This document shows, piece after piece, positions 34,182 through 43,760 of a stretch of 64,000 nucleotides of DNA; position 1 is the first letter of the stretch; each line of letters starts with the position of its first letter. This DNA comes from Rheinheimera salexigens (GTDB taxonomy: Bacteria; Pseudomonadota; Gammaproteobacteria; Enterobacterales; Alteromonadaceae): assembly GCF_001752395.1 (NCBI RefSeq), contig NZ_MKEK01000001.1, positions 1,105,044 through 1,169,043 on the forward strand, in the 5' to 3' direction. A program made the translations under genes and the position numbers. The notes beneath the pieces were generated by a model. It was not told the origin of the DNA. It did no database searches and saw only the letters and a list, made by a program, of their open reading frames with translations.

Positions 34182-34400
34182 ATGGCTGGTCAAGGTTCTG
34201 GCGGGAATGTTATTGCCGCTTTATGTAACATATTTATTCCGGGCTTAGGTCAGTTAGTACAGGGGCGTATTTTCGCCGCTATTATTTTTTTTCTAATTTG
34301 TGCTGCCGGTTATGCGTTATGGTTTTTAGTCATTCCCGCCATTATTGCCGCTATTGTCCATTTATGGTCTATTATTGATGCGGCTAAATTTAGGGCTTAA
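34182..34400 (+). CDS. Small TM2-like membrane protein
   Basis: 72 aa. Two hydrophobic segments joined by a short turn; it contains FIPGLGQLVQGR, the PGLGQ-type motif of TM2 and related small membrane proteins, and ends WSIIDAAKFRA. AGAGGAGAT precedes the ATG. No function is known. Confidence 0.75.
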   Translation: MAGQGSGGNVIAALCNIFIPGLGQLVQGRIFAAIIFFLICAAGYALWFLVIPAIIAAIVHLWSIIDAAKFRA

Positions 34401-34517
34401 GTACTTCCGACAATGCTAATGGACTAAGCTTGTAGCTTAAGTTGGCACGCTGAGGCTAGACACTATAATAGTTTAAGCATAGCCACAGCGATTTCCAGCT
34501 ATAGGTTTGTTACAAGT

Positions 34518-35360
34518 TTATACTTCGATGTTATCGATTAGTCGGGTGCTACCGACAAAGATAGCGGCTAAAATCACTTTCTTATCTGTTTCGGCAGTAG
34601 CTAAAGCAAGTGAACTCGTTTGACTAATATTGATATAATCAGCGGTTAATCCTAGCTCACTTAATTGCTGTTTAGCTGCTTGCTCTAATGCGCGGTAATT
34701 ATGATCACCAGCAACGATTTTTTGCTTTAATTGCTGCAACACTTGATATAACTGAGGCGCTTGTGCGCGCTGCTCTGGGGTTAAATAGTTATTACGTGAA
34801 CTCAGAGCTAAACCATCTTCTGCACGCTCTGTACTCACGCCTACAACCTGAATAGGCATTGATAAATCAGCCACCATTTGGCGAATAATAGCCAATTGCT
34901 GATAATCTTTTTCGCCAAAACAGGCAATATCAGGCTGGACTAAATTAAATAGCTTACAGACAATAGTAGAAACACCGCGAAAATGGCCTGGTCGACTCTC
35001 ACCGCAATGTAAGTCACCTAAAAATGGCACGTCAACAAAGGTTTGTTTATCTAAACCTTGTGGGTACATCATTTCAGGTGTCGGGGTAAATACCGCATCG
35101 GCTTGGTGGACAGATAAGCCAGCGCAATCTTGCTCCAAACTGCGTGGGTAATTAGCCAGATCTTCATTTTTACCAAATTGCATTGGGTTAACAAAGATAC
35201 TGACAATAACCCGGTCGGCCTGCTGTTTGGCAACATCGACTAAGCGTAAGTGGCCTTGATGAAGATTACCCATCGTTGGTACGAATGCGATGCGCTCGCC
35301 ATTGCGTCGCCAAATAGCGATTTGCTCACGCAGTTGCGCGATTGAAGTTAATAATTTCAT
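34518..35360 (-). CDS. panC: Pantothenate synthetase
   Basis: 280 aa. It ligates pantoate and beta-alanine using ATP. The nucleotidyltransferase HxGH-type motif is PTMGNLHQGHL, FVNPMQFGKNEDLANYPR binds pantoate, and GLALSSRNNYL carries the KMSKS-like loop. The start lies 2 bp after panB. This ends the dksA-gluQ-pcnB-folK-panB-panC minus-strand run. Confidence 0.97.
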   Translation of the reverse strand: MKLLTSIAQLREQIAIWRRNGERIAFVPTMGNLHQGHLRLVDVAKQQADRVIVSIFVNPMQFGKNEDLANYPRSLEQDCAGLSVHQADAVFTPTPEMMYPQGLDKQTFVDVPFLGDLHCGESRPGHFRGVSTIVCKLFNLVQPDIACFGEKDYQQLAIIRQMVADLSMPIQVVGVSTERAEDGLALSSRNNYLTPEQRAQAPQLYQVLQQLKQKIVAGDHNYRALEQAAKQQLSELGLTADYINISQTSSLALATAETDKKVILAAIFVGSTRLIDNIEV

Positions 35361-35362
35361 AA

Positions 35363-36157
35363 TTAGTTAAAACTGTGCTCGGCTGCTGGAAAAATACCAC
35401 TTTTTACTTCGCTAACAAAGGTACTGATGGCACTGCGGATCTCACCAGTTTGCTGTAAATAGTTTTTAGAAAACTTAGGTATATAACCACTGCTAATGCC
35501 CATAATATCGTGCATAACCAACACTTGACCATCAGTAACATTGCCGGCACCAATACCAATAACCGGAATTGTTAATGCATCGGTAATACGTTTTGCTAAA
35601 GCTGTCGGGATACATTCTAATACGAGTAGCTGGATACCCGCAGCTTGTAATGCTTGGGCTTGGGTTAATATAGAGTCGGCTTGCTCGTTACTTTTGCCTT
35701 GCACTTTAAAACCACCAAAAACATGTACTGATTGCGGGGTTAACCCTAAGTGGCCACACACAGGTACGCCACGTTCAGTTAAAGCTTTTATGGTGGGCAA
35801 CAAAAATTCACCACCTTCCAGCTTAACCATATTGGCACCGGCTTGCATCAGCGGCATCACATTTTGTAATGTTTGCTCTAAAGTACCGTAGCTCATAAAA
35901 GGCATATCTGCGATAACAAACGCATCTGCGGCGCCGGCTCTAACTGAGCGTGTATGGTAAGCAATATCATTAATGGTTACTGGCAACGTATCGCTGTGGC
36001 CTTGTAATACCATACCTAAAGAATCACCGACTAATAATATTTCTACGCCTTGTTCGGCAAATAATTTAGCAAAGCTAGCATCATAGGCAGTAAGCATGGT
36101 AATTTTTTCAGCTTGCTGCTTCATTTTCTGTAACACGGCGGTGTTAATTTTGGCCAT
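35363..36157 (-). CDS. panB: 3-methyl-2-oxobutanoate hydroxymethyltransferase
   Basis: 264 aa. It adds a hydroxymethyl group from methylene-tetrahydrofolate to ketoisovalerate, giving ketopantoate. [18 protein letters not shown] and [14 protein letters not shown] are the family signature, with the catalytic Glu in VKLEGGEF. Length is normal. It is coupled to panC (2 bp) and lies 75 bp after folK. Confidence 0.97.
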   Translation of the reverse strand: MAKINTAVLQKMKQQAEKITMLTAYDASFAKLFAEQGVEILLVGDSLGMVLQGHSDTLPVTINDIAYHTRSVRAGAADAFVIADMPFMSYGTLEQTLQNVMPLMQAGANMVKLEGGEFLLPTIKALTERGVPVCGHLGLTPQSVHVFGGFKVQGKSNEQADSILTQAQALQAAGIQLLVLECIPTALAKRITDALTIPVIGIGAGNVTDGQVLVMHDIMGISSGYIPKFSKNYLQQTGEIRSAISTFVSEVKSGIFPAAEHSFN

Positions 36158-36232
36158 TATATTCTCGTCTTACTTGTCACGCAGGTTGCGCAAGATCGCA
36201 CAAACCCTAGTTGGCTGCAACTATGGCATAAA

Positions 36233-36727
36233 TTAGCTGTAATAGTTGCTTAGTTCATGCAAGCCATTTTTAGGGACTTGCGTTAGTAAATGCTGTAATA
36301 CAGTTCCATCGGGTAGTATCAGCTCTGGGGCTATTTCTGCCAATGGATATAAGACAAACTCGCGTTGGCTTAAGCCATAATGCGGTACTGTTAAACGCTC
36401 GGTACTAATTATCTGCTGACCATATAGTAAGATATCTAAATCTAAGGTTCTGGGTCCCCAGCGGTTAGCCTTACGTTGCCTGCCTTGCTGCTGCTCTATT
36501 TGCTGCAGGTGATCTAATAATGCCTCAGCGGCTAATTCAGTATCAATAGCTACCACAGCATTAACATAATCGGGTTGGTCTTGGGGGCCCATAGGCTTAG
36601 AGCCATAAAATGCTGAAGCGTCAACGAGCTTAGTGTTAGGCAGCGCTTGTATTGCCGACAGTGCTTGCTGTAATTGAACGATAGGTTGGGCTAAATTAGC
36701 CCCTAAGCCAATAAAACAACGAGTCAT
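36233..36727 (-). CDS. folK: 2-amino-4-hydroxy-6-hydroxymethyldihydropteridine pyrophosphokinase
   Basis: 164 aa folate-pathway kinase. It starts MTRCFIGLGANL and carries the ATP/metal motif RWGPRTLDLDILLYG plus the VPHYGLSQREFVLYPLAE block. It lies 2 bp after pcnB, the same pairing as in E. coli. Confidence 0.96.
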   Translation of the reverse strand: MTRCFIGLGANLAQPIVQLQQALSAIQALPNTKLVDASAFYGSKPMGPQDQPDYVNAVVAIDTELAAEALLDHLQQIEQQQGRQRKANRWGPRTLDLDILLYGQQIISTERLTVPHYGLSQREFVLYPLAEIAPELILPDGTVLQHLLTQVPKNGLHELSNYYS

Positions 36728-36729
36728 AC

Positions 36730-38208
36730 TTATTTATCTACCGGGCGCTTACGCTTATAGTTACGACGCCGCGTCGGCTTTTTATCATTACCAGCTTTAT
36801 CCAACTGCTGAATAAGTATTAATTTGTCTGCGTCATTGGCAAATTGAAACCGCTCCCACCATAGTGCAAGCTCGGTGAGATCACCAGCTTCTGCTTCAGC
36901 GCGTAATTGCAAAAAGTCAAAACCACCGCGAAACTTAGGTTGTTCGAGCAACTTAAACGCACGACGTCCACCGCGTTTTTCTAAGCGATGTTGTAAAATC
37001 CAAATATCGCGCATAGTTAAACTAAAGCGTTTTGGAATAGCGATAGTGCGCTGCACCTCAGCTAAAATGTCGGTCATAGCAATATTTAGGGCATCGAGTT
37101 CATTTAAACCGCTATCAACCATTAAGGTTTGACTGCGAATTTCAACCGGATACCATAACAAGGCAGCAAAAATAAAGGCCGGTGTTACCGGTTTATTGGC
37201 CGCAATACGGGCATCAGTGCTTTGTAATGCTTTGGTGGCTAATAAAAAGGCTTTGCCTTCAGGTTCTTGATTCAACGCTTTATCTAATAGTGGCAACAGC
37301 TGTCTTAAGACCCGCAACTCACGCATAAGCATAAAGTTATCGAAGGCTTTACCAGCGAGAAACATTTTAACTAATTCATCAAATAAACGCGGAGCAGGGA
37401 CTTCTTTAAGCATTACCGCAAGTTGTGGAATAGGCGCAGCGGTGGCTGGCGCAATTTGCATGTTTAATTTAGTCGCAAAACGAATGGCACGTAAAATTCG
37501 CACTGGATCTTCACGAAAGCGAGTTTCGGGGTCGCCAATTAATTCTATTTTGCGCTGATTAATCGCTTCTAACCCGTTGGCGAAGTCATATACGGCAAAA
37601 TCATGCACTGAGTAATACAAGGCATTAATGGTAAAATCTCGGCGTTCAGCGTCTTCTTCAATGGTACCGTAGACGTTATCCCGTAAGATTTGGCCTTTAT
37701 CACTTAAACTAGCTGTTTTGTTTTTAGCGGCTATTTCCTCTTCATCATCAGCACCACTGTGATGGCCCCGAAAAGTGGCAACTTCGATAATTTCTCGGCC
37801 AAACATAATATGGGCTAATCTAAACCGTCGACCAATTAGCCGACAATTACGAAACACTTGTTTTACTTGTTCAGGATGGGCGCTAGTGACGACATCAAAA
37901 TCTTTTGGTTGCTGGCCTAGTAATAAATCTCTTATACAGCCGCCAACTAAATAGGCGTCATAGCCGGCATCTTTTAACCGGTATAATACTTTTAACGCAT
38001 TAGGGCTTATTTGTTTTCGAGATATAGAATGTTGATCACGCGTTAAGCGTTTTACATCAGGTAAAGCACTAGCACCGGCTGCTTTACGCACGGCTGCAGG
38101 TTGCGCCATGTGGTCGGCTGTTGCTTTCACTTTAGGCTTATTAGTTTGTACAGTGGTTTGCTTACCGGTTAATGTACGGCGGCAAAAATCTAACACGCGC
38201 GAAATAAT
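36730..38208 (-). CDS. pcnB: Poly(A) polymerase I, with probable AUU start
   Basis: 492 aa counted from an ATT at 38208. It adds poly(A) tails that promote RNA decay. The nucleotidyltransferase motif is LVGGCIRDLLLG, followed by the KDFDVVTSA aspartates; the RFRLAHIMFGREIIEVATF block and the basic C-terminus (KKPTRRRNYKRKRP) fit. GTG at 38196 is a standard start option, but it has no ribosome site, whereas AGGAG (38220-38216) lies exactly 7 nt before the ATT. The added codons (ATT-I-S-R then VLDFCRR) align with the E. coli N-terminus M-F-T-R then VANFCRK. E. coli pcnB is reported to start at AUU, so the inefficient start seems conserved. Confidence 0.93.
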   Translation of the reverse strand: MISRVLDFCRRTLTGKQTTVQTNKPKVKATADHMAQPAAVRKAAGASALPDVKRLTRDQHSISRKQISPNALKVLYRLKDAGYDAYLVGGCIRDLLLGQQPKDFDVVTSAHPEQVKQVFRNCRLIGRRFRLAHIMFGREIIEVATFRGHHSGADDEEEIAAKNKTASLSDKGQILRDNVYGTIEEDAERRDFTINALYYSVHDFAVYDFANGLEAINQRKIELIGDPETRFREDPVRILRAIRFATKLNMQIAPATAAPIPQLAVMLKEVPAPRLFDELVKMFLAGKAFDNFMLMRELRVLRQLLPLLDKALNQEPEGKAFLLATKALQSTDARIAANKPVTPAFIFAALLWYPVEIRSQTLMVDSGLNELDALNIAMTDILAEVQRTIAIPKRFSLTMRDIWILQHRLEKRGGRRAFKLLEQPKFRGGFDFLQLRAEAEAGDLTELALWWERFQFANDADKLILIQQLDKAGNDKKPTRRRNYKRKRPVDK

Positions 38209-38305
38209 GATAATTCTCCTGAAAAGTAATCTAAGCTAGCGGCGATAAAGTTAACTGACCAATAATACCGCAGCTTGCAGCAAAAAAGAATGAAACTGAA
38301 CGTTA

Positions 38306-39193
38306 TCAGGTAAATTCTGTCTGTAAAATCTCATATTGCCGACTAATATTGGCTAATTGCCAATGTTGGATGGCCCAGCTTAACAATTCTGTAACCGGTG
38401 CTGAGTTTAACTCCGCGGGTACAGTGTGGCCTAAAAAATGTAAAACCTTGATTAAGGTGTACGAAGTCGGCCAGCGTGCAATATTACAGGCATGATTTTG
38501 TTTACTTAACTTAACGCCAGGTGCAGTGGCCGCAACAGGAATATGGCCATAATTGGGTACAGGTGCGCGTAACAATTTAAATAAAGCTTGTTGCCGAGGT
38601 GTCATTTCAAGCAAGTCGGCACCGCGAATCACTTCTGTCACGCCTTGATCCCAGTCATCAACGACCACGGCGAGTTGATAAGAAAACAAACCATCTCGGC
38701 GTTGAATAATATAATCTTCAGCTGCAAGTTCAGTGCTAATGCGCTGCTTAGCAAATACTAAATCATTAAATTCTGGATTAACCTTTGAACGTAACCGCCA
38801 AGCTAAACGACCTGAGGCTAAATTACGCTGGGCACAATGGCCATGATAAATACCACCTTGCTCGGCAATCGTTTTACGACTGCAATCACAACCATAAATT
38901 AATTGCTGCTGCTTTAACTGCTGAAATACATGCTGGTAACGATCGAGGCGCTGGCTTTGATAAATAATCGGGCCATCCCAGAACAAGCCAAACTGCTCGA
39001 GTGTACGCATTATGCTATCTGCTGCGCCCGGCACGGTTCTTGGGCTATCAATATCTTCGATACGAAGTAACCAACGACCTTGCTGACTTTTTGCTTGTAA
39101 AAAGCTACTCGTGGCTGCAATTAAAGAGCCAAAGTGAAGAGGGCCGGAAGGCGAAGGTGCAAACCGGCCAGTATAGACAGGAACAATCGGCAT
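38306..39193 (-). CDS. gluQ: Glutamyl-Q tRNA(Asp) synthetase
   Basis: 295 aa. It attaches glutamate to the queuosine base of tRNA(Asp). It resembles the catalytic half of GluRS, with HIGH-like HFGS in GRFAPSPSGPLHFGSL and a KLSKQ motif, and lacks the anticodon-binding domain. Zinc-binding cysteines lie around YGCDCSR and GHCAQ. It starts 2 bp after dksA, matching the E. coli order. Confidence 0.96.
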   Translation of the reverse strand: MPIVPVYTGRFAPSPSGPLHFGSLIAATSSFLQAKSQQGRWLLRIEDIDSPRTVPGAADSIMRTLEQFGLFWDGPIIYQSQRLDRYQHVFQQLKQQQLIYGCDCSRKTIAEQGGIYHGHCAQRNLASGRLAWRLRSKVNPEFNDLVFAKQRISTELAAEDYIIQRRDGLFSYQLAVVVDDWDQGVTEVIRGADLLEMTPRQQALFKLLRAPVPNYGHIPVAATAPGVKLSKQNHACNIARWPTSYTLIKVLHFLGHTVPAELNSAPVTELLSWAIQHWQLANISRQYEILQTEFT

Positions 39194-39195
39194 CG

Positions 39196-39645
39196 TTAGC
39201 CGCCTAGCTGTTTTTCCTTTATTTCAGCTAAGGTTTTGCAGTCGATACACATGTCCGCCGTTGGGCGGGCTTCTAATCGTTTAATGCCAATTTCAATTCC
39301 GCAGGTATCGCAGAAACCAAAATCATCATCTTCGATTTGTTGTAATGTCTTTTCAATTTTCTTTAATAGTTTACGTTCACGATCTCGTGCGCGTAATTCT
39401 AGACTAAACTCCTCCTCCTGCGCGGCACGATCCACTGGATCCGGGAAGTTTGCAGCTTCATCGGCCATATGATTTTTCGTGCGATCAACTTCTTCGCGTA
39501 ATTGCTGACGCCAAGCGTCAAGAATACGCCGAAAATGCTCTAGCTGTTTGGAATTCATATACTCTTCACCAACAGCTGGTTGGTATGGCGCTACGCCTGC
39601 TAGGGCTAATAAGCCCAGGGTTTTGGTAGTCTTGCCCTCTGGCAT
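39196..39645 (-). CDS. dksA: RNA polymerase-binding transcription factor DksA
   Basis: 149 aa from ATG 39645. AGGAG lies 6 nt before it, while upstream in-frame starts add residues not found in the family (E. coli DksA has 151 aa). It binds the RNA polymerase secondary channel and works with ppGpp in the stringent response. The coiled-coil tip [20 protein letters not shown] with its two key aspartates is intact, as is the four-cysteine zinc finger (CDTCG and CIDCK). Confidence 0.97.
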   Translation of the reverse strand: MPEGKTTKTLGLLALAGVAPYQPAVGEEYMNSKQLEHFRRILDAWRQQLREEVDRTKNHMADEAANFPDPVDRAAQEEEFSLELRARDRERKLLKKIEKTLQQIEDDDFGFCDTCGIEIGIKRLEARPTADMCIDCKTLAEIKEKQLGG

Positions 39646-39912
39646 GATCATCTCCTGTATAATGCCAAGCAAAAAATGTGGCGGCTATTGATAGCAGAAT
39701 ATCGCTATAATCGCAATCAGATCTTAAAAGCGCCGCAGTATACATTCGTTCTACCTGTTCGTCATCTTTTATTCACTAATCGTTATTGCGATAGTTGTTG
39801 CTATATAAATGCAGCATAAGCTATATCGGCTATACTCGGCAGTTATTTCATTGATATGTTACACTTAACCTCTTTTTTAGAAGCGTTAATAAGACATCAG
39901 GATAAAGCACGT

Positions 39913-41205
39913 ATGACAGATATAATTGAAATCAGTCTGCAATTAGATGCAGTTGAAGCGAAATGGGGTAAAGCATTATTTAGTCCAGTTGCTAATGGCT
40001 TCCAAATACACTTAACGGCTACAGAGCAGCAAAGAACGGTACAAAAAGTCGCTCGTAGTATTGAAAGTATGGGCTTACGCCAAGTACAACTAGTCGGTTC
40101 GGATTGGACATTAGAATTACAATGGGCCTTTTATCAAGGTTTTTGTAGTGCCAAAAAACTGGGTGGTGTGGGCTTTACTGGCGACAGCAACACTAAGCAG
40201 CATCTAGAGCAATTAGCGAAATGTTTTAGTTGGGCGAAAAAAATAGTTAATGATACCCCAGAGAATTTAGCGCCAGTAACTTTAGCTCAACAAGCGGTAG
40301 ACTTTATTCAATCTATTGCCGCAAAAGACACGGTAACAAGCCAAATTTTACAAGGCGAGCAGTTATTAGCCCATGGTTGGCAAGGCCTGCACGCCGTTGG
40401 CCGGGGCAGCTCTCGTCCACCAGCTATGTTGATACTTGATTTTAATCCAACCGGAGACAACAACGCTGAGACAGCGGCTGCTTTAGTGGGTAAAGGTATT
40501 ACGTTTGATAGCGGTGGTTATTCGATTAAAGCCAGTGAAGGTATGGCGACCATGAAGTGTGATATGGGCGGTGCAGCAACAGTCACTGCAGCGTTAGCAC
40601 TGGCTATTTTACAAGGTTTAAACAAGCGAGTGCGGTTAGTGCTGTGCTGTGCTGAAAACTTAATTAGTGGCAATGCCTATAAGTTAGGTGATGTTATTAC
40701 CTATAAGAATGGCACTACGGTAGAGATTTTAAATACTGATGCTGAAGGTCGGTTAGTGTTAGCAGATGGCTTAATGTGTGCTACAGAAAGTGGCGCTAAA
40801 TTAATTATCGATGCGGCTACCTTAACCGGCGCAGCTATTATGGCCTTAGGCAGTGAATATAATGCGTTATTTTCATTAGATCAGCCGTTAGCGCAAAAAG
40901 CTTTAGCCCTTGCTGAGCAACAACATGAGTTAACCTGGCAATTGCCGTTACAAAAATGGCATCAGCAACAGTGTCCATCACCATACGCTGATACGGCTAA
41001 TAGTCGTGCAGCTAAAGGTGGCGGTGCCGGTGGCGCTATTAACGCCGCGGCATTTTTAAGTCGCTTTGTTAATGAAGACGGTAAAGGTTGGTTACATTTT
41101 GATTTAGCGGCAGCGTTTAACAGTAGTGCTAATGGCTATTGGGCTGCGGGTGCTACCGGTATGGGTATCCGTACTATCAGCGCAACCTTGCAATCTCAAG
41201 ACTGA
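39913..41205 (+). CDS. pepB: Peptidase B (M17 aminopeptidase)
   Basis: 430 aa from ATG 39913; an in-frame ATG at 39856 would add 19 residues. The chosen start gives MTDIIEISLQ, which aligns with the E. coli PepB start (427 aa), and AGGA lies about 10 nt upstream. It is a manganese-type leucyl-aminopeptidase for intracellular peptide breakdown. The metal-binding blocks GKGITFDSGGYSIK and NTDAEGRLVLADGL are intact. In E. coli sfsA and ligT stand in this place. Confidence 0.94.
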   Translation: MTDIIEISLQLDAVEAKWGKALFSPVANGFQIHLTATEQQRTVQKVARSIESMGLRQVQLVGSDWTLELQWAFYQGFCSAKKLGGVGFTGDSNTKQHLEQLAKCFSWAKKIVNDTPENLAPVTLAQQAVDFIQSIAAKDTVTSQILQGEQLLAHGWQGLHAVGRGSSRPPAMLILDFNPTGDNNAETAAALVGKGITFDSGGYSIKASEGMATMKCDMGGAATVTAALALAILQGLNKRVRLVLCCAENLISGNAYKLGDVITYKNGTTVEILNTDAEGRLVLADGLMCATESGAKLIIDAATLTGAAIMALGSEYNALFSLDQPLAQKALALAEQQHELTWQLPLQKWHQQQCPSPYADTANSRAAKGGGAGGAINAAAFLSRFVNEDGKGWLHFDLAAAFNSSANGYWAAGATGMGIRTISATLQSQD

Positions 41206-41267
41206 TTTAACGAGCAACATAAGGTAAACTGCACAGCTTAAATAGCCCTCAGGTTAAAGGTTAAGCT

Positions 41268-43760
41268 GTGCTCCCAGTTGCTGCGATTTTTTCTAAATTA
41301 TGTATTGCATTACAACAACACAATATTGTGTTGTTGTCTGCACCGCCTGGTGCCGGTAAGTCAACCTATCTGCCGCTACAGTTATTACAGCATTCAGATT
41401 TTAGCCATAAAAAAATAGTGATGCTTGAGCCACGGCGCTTAGCGGTGAAAACTATTGCGCATTATATTGCCTCGCAGCTTGGTGAGTCAGTGGGCCAAAC
41501 GGTCGGCTATAAAATTCGTCATGACAGTAAAACCAGTGCCGATACCCGATTACTGATTGTAACCGAGGGTATTTTAACTGGCATGTTGCAACAAGATCCA
41601 ACATTAGAAAATGTTGATTTATTAATTTTTGATGAATTCCACGAACGCTCATTACATGCTGACTTAGGCTTAGCATTTTGCTTAGAGGTACAGCAATTAA
41701 GATCCGATCTTAAGTTACTGCTTATGTCTGCAACTATGGATACTGATAAACTTAGCCAGCAGCTATCCGCAGCAGTGGTACAAAGCGAAGGGCGAAGTTA
41801 TCCGGTGGTCATCAATTATGTGACGCCAACAAATAGCGCTGTCGCTCTGCAGTCTGCAGCAATTGCCATCAAAGCCTTACAACAGCATCAGGGCAGTATT
41901 TTAGTTTTTTTACCTGGCCAAGCCGAAATTAATCAAGCGGCCCAGCACTTATCTCAACATCTAGCTCAGCACTCAGCTGAACAGCAATCACATCAGTCGA
42001 CCCAGCAAAGTTTAACAACGAATGTTCAGGTACATGCGTTGCTAGGCAGTATGACGCTAGCCCAGCAGCAAGCCGCTATTGCCGCGCCTAGTACTGGGCA
42101 GCGAAAAATAGTGTTAGCCACTAATTTAGCTCAAACCAGTTTAACCATTGAAGGCATTACTGTGGTTATTGATAGTGGTTTATATCGACGAGCTCGCTTT
42201 GATCCGCGGCAAGGCATTACCATTTTAGAAACTGTGCCCATTAGCCAAGCGGCAGCTATTCAACGTAGTGGTCGAGCAGGGCGGTTAAGTCCAGGTGTGT
42301 GTTATCGCATTGATACCGCAGAAAAATGGCAACGCCGAGCCGCATTTGATCCCGCTGAAATAGAAATAGCTGAATTAACCCAGTTACGTTTAGATGTGGC
42401 TAGTTGGGGCGCGCAAGTAAGCGACTTAAACTGGTTAACTGCTCCGACAAAAGCAGCCATTACCGTTGCCGAGCAGTTACTGCAACAATTAGGCTTAATG
42501 GATAGTAATGGCCGCCAAACTGCACTAGGCGTATCGGCGGGACAATTAGCCACTGATCCTAGATTAGCCGCCATGTTACTGCATGCTAAACAACTTGAGC
42601 AGCAAGGGCAGGTAGGAGCCGCTGGTTTAGGCTGTTTGTTAGCCGCCTTATTAGAAGATAGTCGTGTGTTAAGCGGTGATTTGTATCAGCAGCTGACACG
42701 GATTAAGTCCACCTTACCTCAGCAGTGGCAGCAAGCTTTAGCTCTAAGTCGGCAGTTAGGGTGTAAAATAACGCCGATGTTACCGTTAGAGTTAGTGCCA
42801 ATCTTACTATTACGAGCGTTTCCCGACCGGCTGGCTAAACGTCGTGGTCATGGTTATCAATTAGCAAGCGGGATTGGGGCGGCACTTAAAGACAACGATG
42901 CATTACAACAACAACCTTGGCTGGTGGTAATACACTTGCAGCTGTATGCCCAGCGTAATATTATTTACCATGCAGTCTCAATAGCGCTAGAGCAAGTTTT
43001 AACCGATTGGCATAGCGAGTTAAGCTGGCATACAGTTACTGGCTGGGATGATAGTAAAGGCCGTTTTTATGCTGAACAACAGCTAAACTTTGGCTGCTGC
43101 CGGTTAGCAACTAAGCCGCAACCGTTATCTTTAACTGCGGCAGAAAAACAGCAGGCTTGGCTGAATTATATTACTAATAATGGTTTAGACTGCTTAACGT
43201 GGTCCGACAGCGCTCAGCAATTAATGGCTCGGCAAAAACTATTATTACAGTTTCAAGCTAAACAAAACTGGCCAGCGGTATCTGAGCAAGCACTTTTGGC
43301 TGATTTGCCTCTTTGGTTAGGCCCAGCGTTGAGCAGCATAAATAAACGGCAACAATTAGCTGACATGCCGTTGTATCAGTATTTAATGCAACGCTTAGAT
43401 TATGGCCAGCAGCAGCAAATGGCTATGTTAGTGCCAACCCATTGGCAAACACCAACGGGTAGTAAAGTGTTAATTAATTATTTGGCCGAAGGTGGCCCAC
43501 GAATATCAGTACGAGTACAAGAAATGTATGGCCAAACCAGTTCGCCGACACTTTTACAAGGCCAATTAGCTATCACGGTAGAGCTGTTATCACCGGGAAG
43601 ACAACCGTTACAATTAACTCAAGATTTATCTAGTTTCTGGCAAAATAGCTGGCAAGAGGTGCGCAAAGAAATGCGCGGGCGTTACCCTAAACATTTTTGG
43701 CCCGAGCAACCAGCCCAAGCTACGCCAACCACTAAAACTAAAAAGGCCATGTTGCGATGA
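41268..43760 (+). CDS. hrpB: ATP-dependent helicase HrpB
   Basis: 830 aa DEAH-box-type RNA helicase. Walker A is PPGAGKST (about residues 26-33), motif II is DEFH in IFDEFHERSLHADLG, motif III is SAT, and motif VI is QRSGRAGR. The C-terminal HrpB domain is complete. A glutamine/histidine-rich insert (about residues 220-250, LSQHLAQHSAEQQSHQ) is low-complexity. The precise function of HrpB is unsettled. The start is GTG at 41268. Its stop overlaps the mrcB start (ATGA), as hrpB and mrcB are neighbours in E. coli too. Confidence 0.95.
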   Translation: MLPVAAIFSKLCIALQQHNIVLLSAPPGAGKSTYLPLQLLQHSDFSHKKIVMLEPRRLAVKTIAHYIASQLGESVGQTVGYKIRHDSKTSADTRLLIVTEGILTGMLQQDPTLENVDLLIFDEFHERSLHADLGLAFCLEVQQLRSDLKLLLMSATMDTDKLSQQLSAAVVQSEGRSYPVVINYVTPTNSAVALQSAAIAIKALQQHQGSILVFLPGQAEINQAAQHLSQHLAQHSAEQQSHQSTQQSLTTNVQVHALLGSMTLAQQQAAIAAPSTGQRKIVLATNLAQTSLTIEGITVVIDSGLYRRARFDPRQGITILETVPISQAAAIQRSGRAGRLSPGVCYRIDTAEKWQRRAAFDPAEIEIAELTQLRLDVASWGAQVSDLNWLTAPTKAAITVAEQLLQQLGLMDSNGRQTALGVSAGQLATDPRLAAMLLHAKQLEQQGQVGAAGLGCLLAALLEDSRVLSGDLYQQLTRIKSTLPQQWQQALALSRQLGCKITPMLPLELVPILLLRAFPDRLAKRRGHGYQLASGIGAALKDNDALQQQPWLVVIHLQLYAQRNIIYHAVSIALEQVLTDWHSELSWHTVTGWDDSKGRFYAEQQLNFGCCRLATKPQPLSLTAAEKQQAWLNYITNNGLDCLTWSDSAQQLMARQKLLLQFQAKQNWPAVSEQALLADLPLWLGPALSSINKRQQLADMPLYQYLMQRLDYGQQQQMAMLVPTHWQTPTGSKVLINYLAEGGPRISVRVQEMYGQTSSPTLLQGQLAITVELLSPGRQPLQLTQDLSSFWQNSWQEVRKEMRGRYPKHFWPEQPAQATPTTKTKKAMLR

